Source: Candidatus Izemoplasmatales bacterium (GTDB lineage: Bacteria > Bacillota_I > Bacilli_A > Izemoplasmatales > Hujiaoplasmataceae). From it: 64,000 nt of DNA. Location of the stretch: the NCBI GenBank assembly GCA_041649275.1, contig JBAZNL010000003.1, forward strand, positions 1 through 64,000, written 5' to 3'. The notes under the pieces were generated by a model. It did not search any database. It was not told where the DNA came from and saw nothing but the letters and a program-made list of their open reading frames with translations. Positions within the stretch are counted from its first letter, which is position 1, and every line of letters begins with the position of its first letter. Positions 16,948 to 25,731 of the stretch are shown piece by piece. The position numbers were made by a program, and so were the translations under genes.

Positions 16948-18447
16948 ATGAAAAAAGCGCTCGCACTCATCCTTTCCGTCCTCGCCCTCGGCGGTGTTCT
17001 TTCCTGCGGCCGGGTGACGACGCAGGGGACGCCGACGACGACCGCGGCGACCGACATCGACCAGGAGGGACTCGCCTTGTTTCCCATTCATTCCGACGGC
17101 TTCATCGGCGATCCGATTCCCTACTTCGACGGCGAGAAGCTCAACCTGTTCTATCTGCACGACGCGCGCGACGGCGCGCGCGGTTTCCATCCCTGGTATC
17201 TGATGCAGACGACCGATTTCGTCCATTGGACCGACCGCGGCGTCGCGATCCCCTACGTGAACGACTATGCCAGCCAGGACCTCGCCCTCGGCACCGGCTC
17301 CGTGATCCGCGACCCGAACGGGCTCTATCACGCGTTCTACACCGGGTTCAACGGCACCGGCAACGTCGACTACAAGGAAATGATCCAGCACGCCACCTCG
17401 ACCGACCTCGTCCATTGGACGAAGATCCCCGAAGACGGCTTCTACGGCGGGATCGACGACTTCCGCGACCCTTACGTCCTGTACATGGAAAGCGAGAGCC
17501 GCTGGTGGATGCTCGTCACGACGCGGGTCAACAACTACGGCGTGATCAAGCTCTTCACCTCGACCGACCTGTCGTACTGGACCGACCGCGGCGTGTTCTT
17601 CCGCAACGACGCCGGTTCCTGGAACATGGAGTGCCCGAACCTCATCCGCTACGAGGGATACTGGTATTTGTCCTATTCCGAACAGGGCGTGAACCGGGTC
17701 GTGCACTACCGCTACAAGGCCGACCTCACCGATCCCTGGATCCGTCCGGACGTCGACACCTTCGACGGGATCGGCTTCTATGCCGGACGCATCGAAGCCG
17801 CATACGGACGGCTCTTCGCCTTCGGGTGGGTCGGAACCAAGACCTACGACTTCGACGGCGGCGAATTCGCCTGGGCTGGCAACCTCGTCACCCACGAGCT
17901 GATCCAGCGCGAAAACGGCGAACTCCGCCCCGCGCCGACGGCAGAAGCGATTTTGGCCCTTTCGCACGAGGTCGGCTATTCCGTCCTCCGCGCCAGCGCG
18001 GCCGGAACCGCGGACGCGATCGCCTTCGAGAGCGGCGCCGGGTATGACTACCTGATCTACCAGAGCCTGCGGGAACAGGCCACCCGCCTGACGTTCACCG
18101 CCACGATCGGGTCCGCATCCGGACGCTTCGGGCTCACGTTCGACGCCGAGGACGAAGCCTACGGTCCCGTCAACATCGTCTTCGACGTCGCCGGCGGCGC
18201 GATCGCCTTCTACAACGTCATCCCTTCGAAGATCGCCTCATCCACCCCTCAGATCTCGATCCCCTACGCGATGCGCGCCGGCCAGACGCTGTCGGTCACG
18301 GTCCTGATGCAGGATCAGTGCCTGACCCTCTACGTCGACGGAGAGCTTGCCCTCACCACCCGGATGTACTACCTCACCGGCAACCCCTTCGGATTCTTCG
18401 GAATGCGGAGCGACGCCGCGATCGCCGAGGTGCGTTTCCATGAATGA
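16948..18447 (+). CDS. GH32-like lipoprotein (divergent beta-fructosidase)
   Basis: 499 residues; GGGAGG lies before the ATG. Lipobox VLSC, Thr-rich linker, then a five-bladed propeller of the GH32/GH68 clan. Motifs: GDPIPYFDG with candidate nucleophile Asp55 in place of the standard WINDPNG, FRDPYVLY with Asp174, and MECPNL with Glu228. The C-terminal half is a beta-sandwich with FGLTFDAEDE and LTLYVDGE strands. The altered first motif marks a subgroup different from the other two GH32 proteins here, perhaps acting on another fructan linkage or chain end. It overlaps the fructokinase start by eight bases. Confidence 0.82.
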   Translation: MKKALALILSVLALGGVLSCGRVTTQGTPTTTAATDIDQEGLALFPIHSDGFIGDPIPYFDGEKLNLFYLHDARDGARGFHPWYLMQTTDFVHWTDRGVAIPYVNDYASQDLALGTGSVIRDPNGLYHAFYTGFNGTGNVDYKEMIQHATSTDLVHWTKIPEDGFYGGIDDFRDPYVLYMESESRWWMLVTTRVNNYGVIKLFTSTDLSYWTDRGVFFRNDAGSWNMECPNLIRYEGYWYLSYSEQGVNRVVHYRYKADLTDPWIRPDVDTFDGIGFYAGRIEAAYGRLFAFGWVGTKTYDFDGGEFAWAGNLVTHELIQRENGELRPAPTAEAILALSHEVGYSVLRASAAGTADAIAFESGAGYDYLIYQSLREQATRLTFTATIGSASGRFGLTFDAEDEAYGPVNIVFDVAGGAIAFYNVIPSKIASSTPQISIPYAMRAGQTLSVTVLMQDQCLTLYVDGELALTTRMYYLTGNPFGFFGMRSDAAIAEVRFHE

Positions 18448-19408
18448 GCGTCGCGGACGCCGTCTTCTCGCGATCGGCGAACTCCTCATCGACTTCTCGG
18501 GAAACAGACCCGGCACGATCGAATCCGTCGACGCCTTCGTCCGCCACCCCGGCGGAGCTCCCGCCAACGTCGCGGTCCAGTACGCCCGCCTCGGCGGTCA
18601 GGCCAAGCTGATCACCAAACTCGGCGAGGACATGTTCGGCGACTTCCTCCGTTCGGTGATGGAGAAGAACGGGGTCGACTGCGGCGCGATCGTACGCACC
18701 GCCGAAGCGCACACCGGTCTCGCGTTCGTGACGCTCGCCGAAGACGGCGAGCGCGACTTCGTCTTCTACCGCCATCCCTCCGCGGACATGCTGCTCCGCC
18801 CGGAGGAGATCGACCCCGCCGATTTCCGCGAACGCGACATCCTCCATTTCTGTTCCGTCGACCTCGTCGACGCGCCGGTGCGCGCCGCCCACGACCGCGC
18901 GATCGGCCTCGCGATCCAACGAAGGATGCTGGTCTCGTTCGACCCGAACCTCCGTTTCGCGCTCTGGCCCGACCGTGAGGAACTGAAGCGGATCGTGTGG
19001 ACGTACCTTCCTTACGCCGACGTCCTCAAGGTCGGCGCCGACGAGGCGACCTTCCTGACCGGCGGCGCAGACGAGTCGTCGTGGCAAACGCTGATCCGGG
19101 GAAACGTCCGCCTGCTCGTCGTCACGCGCGGTCCGGACGGCGCGACCCTCTTCACCCGGGCGTCGCGCTTCGACGTTCCCGGAATCCCGGTCGAGACGGT
19201 CGACACGACCGGTGCCGGCGATTCCTTCATCGCCGCCTTCCTGTATTCCCTCGTGCATAGCGACGTCGACCGCGATCGTCTGGAACGGGATCCGGAAGCC
19301 CTGCGGAAGGCGCTCCGCTTCGCCAACCGCGTCGCCAGCGTCGTCGTCACGCGCTACGGCGCGATTCCCGCCATGCCGTCGTTCTCCGAAGTCGGCGAAC
19401 CGCGATGA
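18440..19408 (+). CDS. scrK: Fructokinase (PfkB-family sugar kinase)
   Basis: 322 residues from the ATG at 18440, with GAGGTG 6 bases before it, overlapping the end of the GH32 gene. The N-terminal GELLIDF and HPGGAPANVAVQYARLG are the PfkB sugar-binding signature; DTTGAGDSFIAAF near residue 255 is the ATP/anion-hole signature with the catalytic Asp. The sequence pattern and context (three GH32 enzymes) point to fructose as substrate, giving fructose-6-phosphate. Its stop overlaps the next start (ATGA). The enzyme class is sure; the substrate is inferred. Confidence 0.9.
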   Translation: MNERRGRRLLAIGELLIDFSGNRPGTIESVDAFVRHPGGAPANVAVQYARLGGQAKLITKLGEDMFGDFLRSVMEKNGVDCGAIVRTAEAHTGLAFVTLAEDGERDFVFYRHPSADMLLRPEEIDPADFRERDILHFCSVDLVDAPVRAAHDRAIGLAIQRRMLVSFDPNLRFALWPDREELKRIVWTYLPYADVLKVGADEATFLTGGADESSWQTLIRGNVRLLVVTRGPDGATLFTRASRFDVPGIPVETVDTTGAGDSFIAAFLYSLVHSDVDRDRLERDPEALRKALRFANRVASVVVTRYGAIPAMPSFSEVGEPR

Positions 19409-21426
19409 CTCGCCGACTGCTGTCCGTCGTCGCGATCCTGATCGCGGCGCTTCTGACCGGCTGTACCGTCGTCGAGACGATCGACGGCGGCTTCGAGACG
19501 GGCGCTTTTTCCGGCTGGACCGTCGTCGGCGACGCGTTCACCGTCGCCGACGAGGAACACTACGACGCGATCCGCTATTATCTCCCCGCTGGGACGTGGC
19601 ACGTCCTCGGGTCCGATCCCGGGACGGGCTCGATCACGTCCACACCGTTCACCCTATCCGACCCATGGGTCTCCTTCCTGGTCTCCGGCGCCGCGGGAAG
19701 CGACGCCTACGTCGCGATCGTCGACGGCGAGTCCGGCGCGGAACTCCTCCGTACCGGCAACCCGTTCCACGACGAACCGGACGTGACCGAAACCTATCAG
19801 CGCATCAATCTCGACCTGTCCGAGCATCTCGGAAGGAAACTGGCGATCGTCGTTACCGACGCATCGCCGACGGATCACATCAATTTCGACGACTTCACGA
19901 TCGACGATGAAGCCGCGCATCTGGAGCATGCGGTGGAAACCAACATCCGCATGGGATTGGACACATACGACGACATGATCAAAGCAGCCGACACCTACAT
20001 CAAGCTGAATGCCTGGAAGACCCCTTCCTCGATCCGTTTCCGTTTCCACGTCACCGGCGAGACCGGCTGGATCAACGACCCGAACGGATTCACGTATTTC
20101 GGCGACAAGATCCACCTGTTCTACCAGCACAACCCCTACCAGACGGTCTGGGGTCCGATGCACTGGGGCCACGTGACGTCCGATGACTTCATCCGCTGGA
20201 CATACCACGACGTCGCCCTCGCGCCGGAATACGACTACGAGACGGTCGGCGCCTTTTCGGGTTCGGCGATCACCTTCGGCGGCAAGCTGTACCTCGTCTA
20301 CACCGGCGCTTCCGAAGGCCGTCAGGTCCAGGCGATCGCCTCGTCGACCGACGGCTATCGGTTCACGAAGTTTTCCGGCAACCCCGTCGTCGGCGAATCG
20401 CTTTTGCCGGCGAATGCGAACGTCGCCGACTTCCGCGACCCGAAGGTCTGGGAGAAGGACGGGACGGTCTACATGATCGTCTCCAACCGCAACGCGACCA
20501 ACCAGTATTCGAAGCTGCTCTTGTACAAGACCACGAACATGACCGACTGGACCTACGCCGGACGGATCCTCGCCAACGGCGGCAACTACCAGTCGAAACT
20601 CGGGATCATGTTCGAATGCCCCGACCTCGTCACCCTCGGCGACAAGGACGTTATCATCGTCAGCCCGCAGGCCGTTCCGAACCATCGGAACGGCGACGGC
20701 AACGTCTACATCGTCGGAAACCTCAATTACGCGACCGGCGCCTTCGAGAACTGGAACTTCGAGGACGTCGCGACGATCGACCACGGGTTCGACTTCTATG
20801 CGCCGCAGACGATGAAGATGCCGGACGGCAGGACCGTTCTCGTCGCATGGATGCAGAGCTGGAACCGCCGGCCGATCTACGCCGGGACCGGCATCGCCGG
20901 CGCCCTGACGCTGCCGCGCGAGATCTGGCTTGAGGGCAACCGCCTCTACCAGGCGCCGATCCGCGAGATCGCGAACTACCATGCGAACGCCACGATCGAC
21001 GCGTTTGCGATCCCCGCCGGCGCCAGCGTCCACGATGCACGGCTCGACGGCATCTTCCAGGATCTGACGATCTCCTTCACTCCGGGCGAAGGCAAGACCG
21101 GCGTGCGCGTCTTCGACGACGGCAACGGCAACGCGATGAAGATCTGGTACGAGGACGGGAAGGTCTGGCTCGATCGTCACGGCGTCACGGCATCCGCCTA
21201 CGCCGCCACCGCGGTGAACAACCTGACGTCGGTCGACTGTCCGCTCGTCGACGGAAAGGTCGTCCTGCGTCTCATCCTCGACCGGTACTCCTGCGAACTC
21301 TTCGTCGCCGGCGGCGCCCATACGATCACCGCGACGGCGCTTCCGAACGCATTCCAGACGCAGGTCACGCTCTTCTCCGACGCCGCCGTTTCGATCGCCG
21401 TCGAGCAGTACGACATCGTCCTCTGA
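19405..21426 (+). CDS. GH32 lipoprotein, extracellular fructanase with N-terminal CBM-like domain
   Basis: 673 residues. Lipobox LLTGC, then a jelly-roll module (about 25-175, beginning GGFETGAFSGWTVVGDAF) as in CBM66-type fructanases, a short helical linker, then a complete GH32 propeller: WINDPNG with Asp225, FRDP with Asp345, ECPD with Glu404, and a C-terminal sandwich with LRLILDRYSCELF. It would cut levan or inulin at the cell surface. It is highly similar to the cytosolic GH32 at 2763-4211 apart from the added export signal and module, so the two are recent paralogs. Last gene of the operon. Confidence 0.92.
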   Translation: MTRRLLSVVAILIAALLTGCTVVETIDGGFETGAFSGWTVVGDAFTVADEEHYDAIRYYLPAGTWHVLGSDPGTGSITSTPFTLSDPWVSFLVSGAAGSDAYVAIVDGESGAELLRTGNPFHDEPDVTETYQRINLDLSEHLGRKLAIVVTDASPTDHINFDDFTIDDEAAHLEHAVETNIRMGLDTYDDMIKAADTYIKLNAWKTPSSIRFRFHVTGETGWINDPNGFTYFGDKIHLFYQHNPYQTVWGPMHWGHVTSDDFIRWTYHDVALAPEYDYETVGAFSGSAITFGGKLYLVYTGASEGRQVQAIASSTDGYRFTKFSGNPVVGESLLPANANVADFRDPKVWEKDGTVYMIVSNRNATNQYSKLLLYKTTNMTDWTYAGRILANGGNYQSKLGIMFECPDLVTLGDKDVIIVSPQAVPNHRNGDGNVYIVGNLNYATGAFENWNFEDVATIDHGFDFYAPQTMKMPDGRTVLVAWMQSWNRRPIYAGTGIAGALTLPREIWLEGNRLYQAPIREIANYHANATIDAFAIPAGASVHDARLDGIFQDLTISFTPGEGKTGVRVFDDGNGNAMKIWYEDGKVWLDRHGVTASAYAATAVNNLTSVDCPLVDGKVVLRLILDRYSCELFVAGGAHTITATALPNAFQTQVTLFSDAAVSIAVEQYDIVL

Positions 21427-21434
21427 ACCATCCC

Positions 21435-21463
21435 GATCCATCCGTTCCGCGGATGGATCTTTT
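21435..21463 (+). terminator. Terminator of the fructan operon
   Basis: Perfect 10-bp stem GATCCATCCG / CGGATGGATC, then TTTTC, nine bases after the last stop. Confidence 0.85.
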
Positions 21464-21479
21464 CATCTCCTGCGCACGG

Positions 21480-21650
21480 TTTCCCGCGATGGAGTCGACG
21501 GGCCTCCCGTTCTCCGCGATCCGGGCGATGATGGCCGGCTGGGCTGCTCCCCGCCGCCCGAGTGCGCGGCCATGGAAGCCGATCTTGAACTCGATAGAAA
21601 AAACAACGGCTAGCGCGTCACGACGACGGCGCCGGCCGTTGTTCTGTTTT
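21480..21650 (+). pseudogene. Remnant of a PP-loop gene 3' end plus hairpin (right repeat, copy B)
   Basis: Matches the end of the PP-loop gene at 9440-9669: the segment CCCGTTCTCCGCGAT, then GCCGCCCGAGTGCGCGG and ATGGAAGC, then the identical 43-base hairpin (21603-21645). About 60 bases of the gene are missing between two GCGATC-like words, the signature of a small deletion, and no full frame remains. The hairpin now ends the minus-strand flavodoxin gene, whose last residues and TAG stop are encoded within it. It marks the right edge of the fructan island. Confidence 0.8.
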
Positions 21651-22341
21651 TGAGATAACTCTGAAGGATCGGCGAAAGTTTCATCTCGATCGCCCCGACG
21701 GGACAGACCTTCGCGCACAGACCGCAGCGGACGCATCCCTTCCCGATCGCGGGCTCGTCGGTCATCGCCCGGACCGGGCAGCGCTTCGCGCATTCGCCGC
21801 AACGGACGCACTGCTCGAGGTCGATTGCGATCTTCACGTTCGCCTTCGCGCGCCCCTCGGGGAAGAGGAAGGCGAACGGATTGAAGGGCAGACGCGGGAT
21901 GGAACAGGGAGTCATGTCGCCGCCGTTCACCTTGGCGACGATCGGGTCGTATAGGGAGAAGTCGATCGGGACCTCGCCCTCGCAGTAGGCGTGCTTCACC
22001 GCGGTCACGCTCCAGGCGACGACCTTGTCGCGGCCGACGAGGTCGGCGGCGATCGCCGGCGCCCGTCCGTAGGCCTTTCCGCCGTAGGCGAGGTTGAGGA
22101 CGTAGCGTTTCGCCTTGAAGCGCTTCAGCCACGGCTTCATCGCCGCCGGGACCGATTCCGACCAGACCGGCAGCGAGAGGACCATGAGCCCGTACTTGAC
22201 GTCGACGTCGAACGCGTCGCGGACCGATGGATCCGTGAAGTCGTAGAAGATCCCGCCGCACTTTGCGTAGAAGTGCGCGGCGATCCTTTTCGTCTCGCCG
22301 CAGGGGGAGAAGCAGACGTGCGCGATCCACATCGGTACCAC
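21610..22341 (-). CDS. EFR1-type flavodoxin-ferredoxin fusion
   Basis: 243 residues. The N-terminal part is a flavodoxin-like fold (HVCFSPCGETKRIA, then LSLPVWSESVPAAM); the C-terminal part has two [4Fe-4S] motifs, CVRCGECAKRCP and CVRCGLCAKVCP. Such EFR1 proteins are thought to move electrons between ferredoxin pools and unknown acceptors. GGAGG lies 7 bases before the GTG at 22341, which is preferred over the ATG at 22332. The last 11 residues are encoded by the repeated hairpin, so the original C-terminus may have been altered by the island insertion. Confidence 0.88.
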   Translation of the reverse strand: MVPMWIAHVCFSPCGETKRIAAHFYAKCGGIFYDFTDPSVRDAFDVDVKYGLMVLSLPVWSESVPAAMKPWLKRFKAKRYVLNLAYGGKAYGRAPAIAADLVGRDKVVAWSVTAVKHAYCEGEVPIDFSLYDPIVAKVNGGDMTPCSIPRLPFNPFAFLFPEGRAKANVKIAIDLEQCVRCGECAKRCPVRAMTDEPAIGKGCVRCGLCAKVCPVGAIEMKLSPILQSYLKNRTTAGAVVVTR

Positions 22342-22451
22342 CGTCCTTCCTCCCCCCGATTATAGCAGAATCGCGGCGAAATCACAACCGGACCTCGCGT
22401 CCGCATCCGTTCCGTAGTACAATGTGATGTAGGCACAGTTCGGAGGTCACC

Positions 22452-23327
22452 ATGGGCGACGTCATCATCGCGAGGAATCTGAAGAAGTACTACGGGACCG
22501 CGCGCGGTCTCGAGGACGCGACCCTCTCGGTCCGCGAAGGCGAGGTCTACGGCTTCGTCGGGCCGAACGGATCGGGCAAGACCACCTTCATCCGGATCCT
22601 CGCCGGGTTGATCCGGGCGACGTCCGGATCCGTCTCGGCGTTCGGTCTGACCCCCGGACCCGACTCGGAGAAGATCAACGCCGCCGTCGGCTACATGCCC
22701 GGCGAATCGTTCTACTATCCGGAGCGGAAGGTCCGCGAGGTCCTCGGCTTCTTCGCCAGGGAGCGGGGCGTCTCCGAGGTCCGCATGCGCGAGCTCGCGG
22801 AACGGCTCGACCTCGACCTCGGGAAGCGGATCGACGCCCTCTCCTTCGGGAACCGCAAGAAGGTCGGGATCGTCGCGGCCATGCTCCATCAGCCGAAGCT
22901 TTTGATCCTCGACGAGCCGACGACCGGCCTCGACCCGCTCGTCCAGAGGACCTTCCTCGACCTGCTCCGCGAGGAACAGGCCCGCGGCACCACCGTCTTC
23001 CTCTCCTCGCACAACCTCACCGAGGTCGAGAAGGCGTGCGACCGCGTCGCCCTCGTGAAGGAGGGCGGGATCCTCTTCACGACGACGATCGCCGACCTCG
23101 TCAAGCGCAAGCACAAGCGCCTCGTCGTCGCCCCCGCCGTCGAGCTGTCCATCGCCGGACTCGAGCGCACGGGCGGAAACGAGCGCGAGTCCTACTACGA
23201 GTACCGCGGCGAGACCGCGCCGCTCCTTTCCCTGCTCGCGGACGCGGGGCTCACCGACGTCGTGATCCGCGACGCGACCCTCGAGGAGATCGTGATCGGC
23301 CACTACGAGAGGGGGAACGGACGATGA
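22452..23327 (+). CDS. ABC transporter ATP-binding protein
   Basis: 291 residues with a full ATPase set: Walker A GPNGSGKTT (about 34-42), signature LSFGNRKKVGI, Walker B LLILDEPTTGLDP and the switch His in LSSHNL. The first helices and C-terminal extension are those of CcmA-type exporter ATPases that pair with ABC-2 permeases such as the next gene, which overlaps by ATGA. A GGAGG site precedes the ATG, and TACAAT about 30 bases upstream may be its -10. Substrate not predictable; antibiotics, lipids or peptides are usual for this type. Confidence 0.93.
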   Translation: MGDVIIARNLKKYYGTARGLEDATLSVREGEVYGFVGPNGSGKTTFIRILAGLIRATSGSVSAFGLTPGPDSEKINAAVGYMPGESFYYPERKVREVLGFFARERGVSEVRMRELAERLDLDLGKRIDALSFGNRKKVGIVAAMLHQPKLLILDEPTTGLDPLVQRTFLDLLREEQARGTTVFLSSHNLTEVEKACDRVALVKEGGILFTTTIADLVKRKHKRLVVAPAVELSIAGLERTGGNERESYYEYRGETAPLLSLLADAGLTDVVIRDATLEEIVIGHYERGNGR

Positions 23328-24121
23328 GGATCTTCGATTCCACGCTGTTCACGATGGAACTGAAGCGCGGCTTCAGGGGCGTCCTGATCTGGACCTTCGC
23401 GCTCTCCGCGAGCATGGTCCTCGTGATCGCCCTCTATCCGATGGTGATCGACATGTACGCCGCGATCCCGCCGGAGTTCGCGGACCTGATGGAGGCGTTC
23501 GGCGGGATCCCCGACTCGATCGTCGAATACTACGCGACCGAGGGGGCGATGATGCTCCAGCTGTTCGGGTCGATCTTCGCCGCCCTGCAGGGCTTCGGCG
23601 CCATCAACCGGGACGAACGCGAGAAGACCGCCGAGTCGCTCTACGTCCTGCCGATCGCGCGGCGGACCTTCTTCGCGACGAAGCTCCTGCGCGCGAGCCT
23701 CGAGGTCCTGATCCTCTCGGCCGTCGCCGCAGCGTCGAGCTACGTAGCCTTCCTCGCCGTCGGCGAGCCGATCGACATGGCGCCCTTCCTCCGGTTCACG
23801 GCGCTGAACGCGCTCGTGTTCCTCGTCTTCGTCTGGCTCGCCTTCGCGATGGCGGCGCTGTTGAAACCCAACCAGAAGCCGTTTGTGGCGATCGCCGTGC
23901 CCTTCGTCCTGTACGTCCTCTACACCGTCTCGCTGATGGCCGACGACGCCGTCCTCGAGTTCCTCCGGAACCTGACGCCCTTCACCTTCGCCGATCCGCT
24001 CGAGATCCTGAAGGCCGACTTCGAGGTCGCCTGGATCCCGATGACCGTCTTCCTCGGCCTTTCGGCCGCCGGACTCCTCGCCGGCTGGCGCGCGTTCCGC
24101 GTCCGCGAGATCATCGTCTGA
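23324..24121 (+). CDS. ABC-2 type exporter permease
   Basis: 265 residues from the ATG at 23324, overlapping the ATPase stop. Six hydrophobic helices with a large extracytoplasmic loop after the first and the DEREKTAESLYVLPIARRTFF coupling stretch typical of ABC2_membrane proteins (EKTAGTLE.LP-type motif). Forms the membrane half of the exporter with the preceding ATPase. Confidence 0.9.
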   Translation: MRIFDSTLFTMELKRGFRGVLIWTFALSASMVLVIALYPMVIDMYAAIPPEFADLMEAFGGIPDSIVEYYATEGAMMLQLFGSIFAALQGFGAINRDEREKTAESLYVLPIARRTFFATKLLRASLEVLILSAVAAASSYVAFLAVGEPIDMAPFLRFTALNALVFLVFVWLAFAMAALLKPNQKPFVAIAVPFVLYVLYTVSLMADDAVLEFLRNLTPFTFADPLEILKADFEVAWIPMTVFLGLSAAGLLAGWRAFRVREIIV

Positions 24122-24125
24122 AACG

Positions 24126-24157
24126 AGGAGCATCGCCCCGATCGGGACGATGCTCCT
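24126..24157. terminator. Hairpin after the ABC exporter operon
   Basis: 10-bp stem AGGAGCATCG / CGATGCTCCT with a 12-base loop; only a weak T-run follows. It lies between the convergent exporter operon and a minus-strand lipoprotein gene and may serve both. Confidence 0.55.
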
Positions 24158-24205
24158 ATGGATTCCTCATGTGTTTTCGATGCCTTCTACACCGTCGACC
24201 ACGAA

Positions 24206-25315
24206 TCAGGAGAACTGGTCGTCCGGAGCCCATGCGATCCGGATCGTGAGGTTCGGATCCTCGCAACTGACGATCCGGAACACGTGCAGGCCTTCGTGGA
24301 CGACCGTGAAGGCGCCGTCCGTGACCGGGATCACCGTTCCCTCCGCGTCGGTGAACTCGCCGACGAAGGCGGGAGCTCCCGCTTTCACGGTGGCGTAATG
24401 GGTTGTGCCGGCGGAGAAATAGAAGAGGATGTGGTTGGCGGACAGGACGGAGGCGTCGAGTTCGATGCGGGCGCCTTCCTCCGTCCGCCAAAGCAGATAG
24501 GCCGGGTCGGAAGCGACGAGCGGGTGGTACGCCATACGGCCGCGGAGGTACTCGAGAGGGTCGCAGTCGAGGACGAAGTCGGATCGGAAGGAGGCTCTGA
24601 GGCGGGTCGTCTCGCCGTCATAGGAGGGATCGAGGTCGAACAGGAAATCGATGTCGATCCGAATGACGTCGGGTCCTTGCCACTCCTCCCGGTAGAAGGA
24701 GAAGTCGAGGTCGATCCCGGACGAACCGGAAGCCGACAGATGCGCGAGTTCGTCGGCGAAGGCCGCCGCGTAGCCGGCGAACGCGGATTCGTCCGAAAGC
24801 GCCTCGATCGGCAGCGACGAGGTCATGGCGGTCGTCCCGGAGCCGATGAACGCGACGTCGCCGTAGTCGTGCCAGGCGGCGGGCGGAAGGAAGTTCCAGG
24901 CGTCTTCCGCGAGCGCCTCCTGCGGCGTGGTCTCGGAAGCGTCCGCATAGACGGTCGACCCGACCAAACGGTAGAACACCGGCACGCCTTCGTGCAGGCG
25001 CCACATCGAAAACGTCTCCGCCGTCACCGCATCGCCTCGCGTCATGCGCACGAATGCGGAGGCCGCCTGTCCCGCGCCCTCGGACCGAAGACCGAATTCC
25101 GTCGATTCGACGGGAAGTTCTCCGTCCGCGGTGAAGCGTTCGATCGTGCGGGTCACGACGACGTCGTAGCCGTCCGTCGCTCCAATGGCGAAATCCGCCA
25201 TCCGCGCCGCGAGCGCTTCGCCGGGCAGCATGTGCGCATAGGGGTCGGTCGTCAGCCGGCAACCGATGAAGGCGATCGAAAGGACCAGGAGGAGACAGGA
25301 AAGTACGCGCCGCAT
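24206..25315 (-). CDS. Uncharacterised lipoprotein, paralog of 35040-36182
   Basis: 369 residues; GGAGG lies 7 bases before the ATG. Signal peptide with lipobox AFIGC (Cys about 19). The rest has no known motif but is plainly related to the lipoprotein at 35040-36182: both share a DGY..(V/I)V.R.I start, WNFL..A.W.D(Y/F)G.V, (F/Y)A(D/E)ELAHL.(A/P)(S/A)GSSGI, LDLDP(S/A)YD and VASDPA in the same order, and a C-terminal beta-sandwich-like tail. Probably a lineage-specific surface protein family. No neighbours in the same direction. Confidence 0.8.
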   Translation of the reverse strand: MRRVLSCLLLVLSIAFIGCRLTTDPYAHMLPGEALAARMADFAIGATDGYDVVVTRTIERFTADGELPVESTEFGLRSEGAGQAASAFVRMTRGDAVTAETFSMWRLHEGVPVFYRLVGSTVYADASETTPQEALAEDAWNFLPPAAWHDYGDVAFIGSGTTAMTSSLPIEALSDESAFAGYAAAFADELAHLSASGSSGIDLDFSFYREEWQGPDVIRIDIDFLFDLDPSYDGETTRLRASFRSDFVLDCDPLEYLRGRMAYHPLVASDPAYLLWRTEEGARIELDASVLSANHILFYFSAGTTHYATVKAGAPAFVGEFTDAEGTVIPVTDGAFTVVHEGLHVFRIVSCEDPNLTIRIAWAPDDQFS

Positions 25316-25502
25316 GGCGAACCTCCGGAACGCGGCGTCCGCTTGCTCGTCGCGTTCACATCTGCATCATAACACTAAGCTAGAACGAATGCAAGACGAC
25401 ACCGAAAAAGAACAGCGATTCGACGCGTGCATACGTTTCGGTGATATCGTTAGGCGCGGGGGTGCGGTCTTGGTATAATGGAAGGTGGAAGGGAGGCGTC
25501 CC

Positions 25503-25730
25503 ATGAAGACCATTGACCTGTCCCAAAGCGTCCAATCGCTCGTCAAGAACGATCCGGCGGTCGCCGAGATCCTCGCCGGACTCGGGTTTACAGAGATCCT
25601 GAAGCCGGGCATGCTCCAGACGGTCGGCCGGATCATGACCGTGAAGAAAGGCGCCGCCCTCCGCGGCATCGACTATCAGAAGGTCGTCGCCGCGTTTTCC
25701 GAACGCGGCTACGACGTGAAGGAGGAATAG
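25503..25730 (+). CDS. DUF1858-domain protein
   Basis: 75 residues, ATG at 25503 with GGGAGG 7 bases upstream. The pattern ID(L)SQSVQSLVKNDPAVAEIL followed by LGFTEIL and KPGMLQTVGR is the DUF1858 fold, usually found near redox or hybrid-cluster proteins and hemerythrin-like proteins. It is followed after one base by a DUF438/hemerythrin/PAS protein, a common pairing, so the two likely sense oxygen, NO or sulfur compounds together. A TATAAT stands about 20 bases upstream of the site. Confidence 0.85.
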   Translation: MKTIDLSQSVQSLVKNDPAVAEILAGLGFTEILKPGMLQTVGRIMTVKKGAALRGIDYQKVVAAFSERGYDVKEE

Positions 25731-25731
25731 C

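Noticed and set aside
15078..17087. 669-codon minus-strand frame opposite the CBM lipoprotein
   Set aside because: Low-complexity Gly/Asp/Val product typical of antisense of GC-rich coding; the plus strand carries a signal peptide and operon context.
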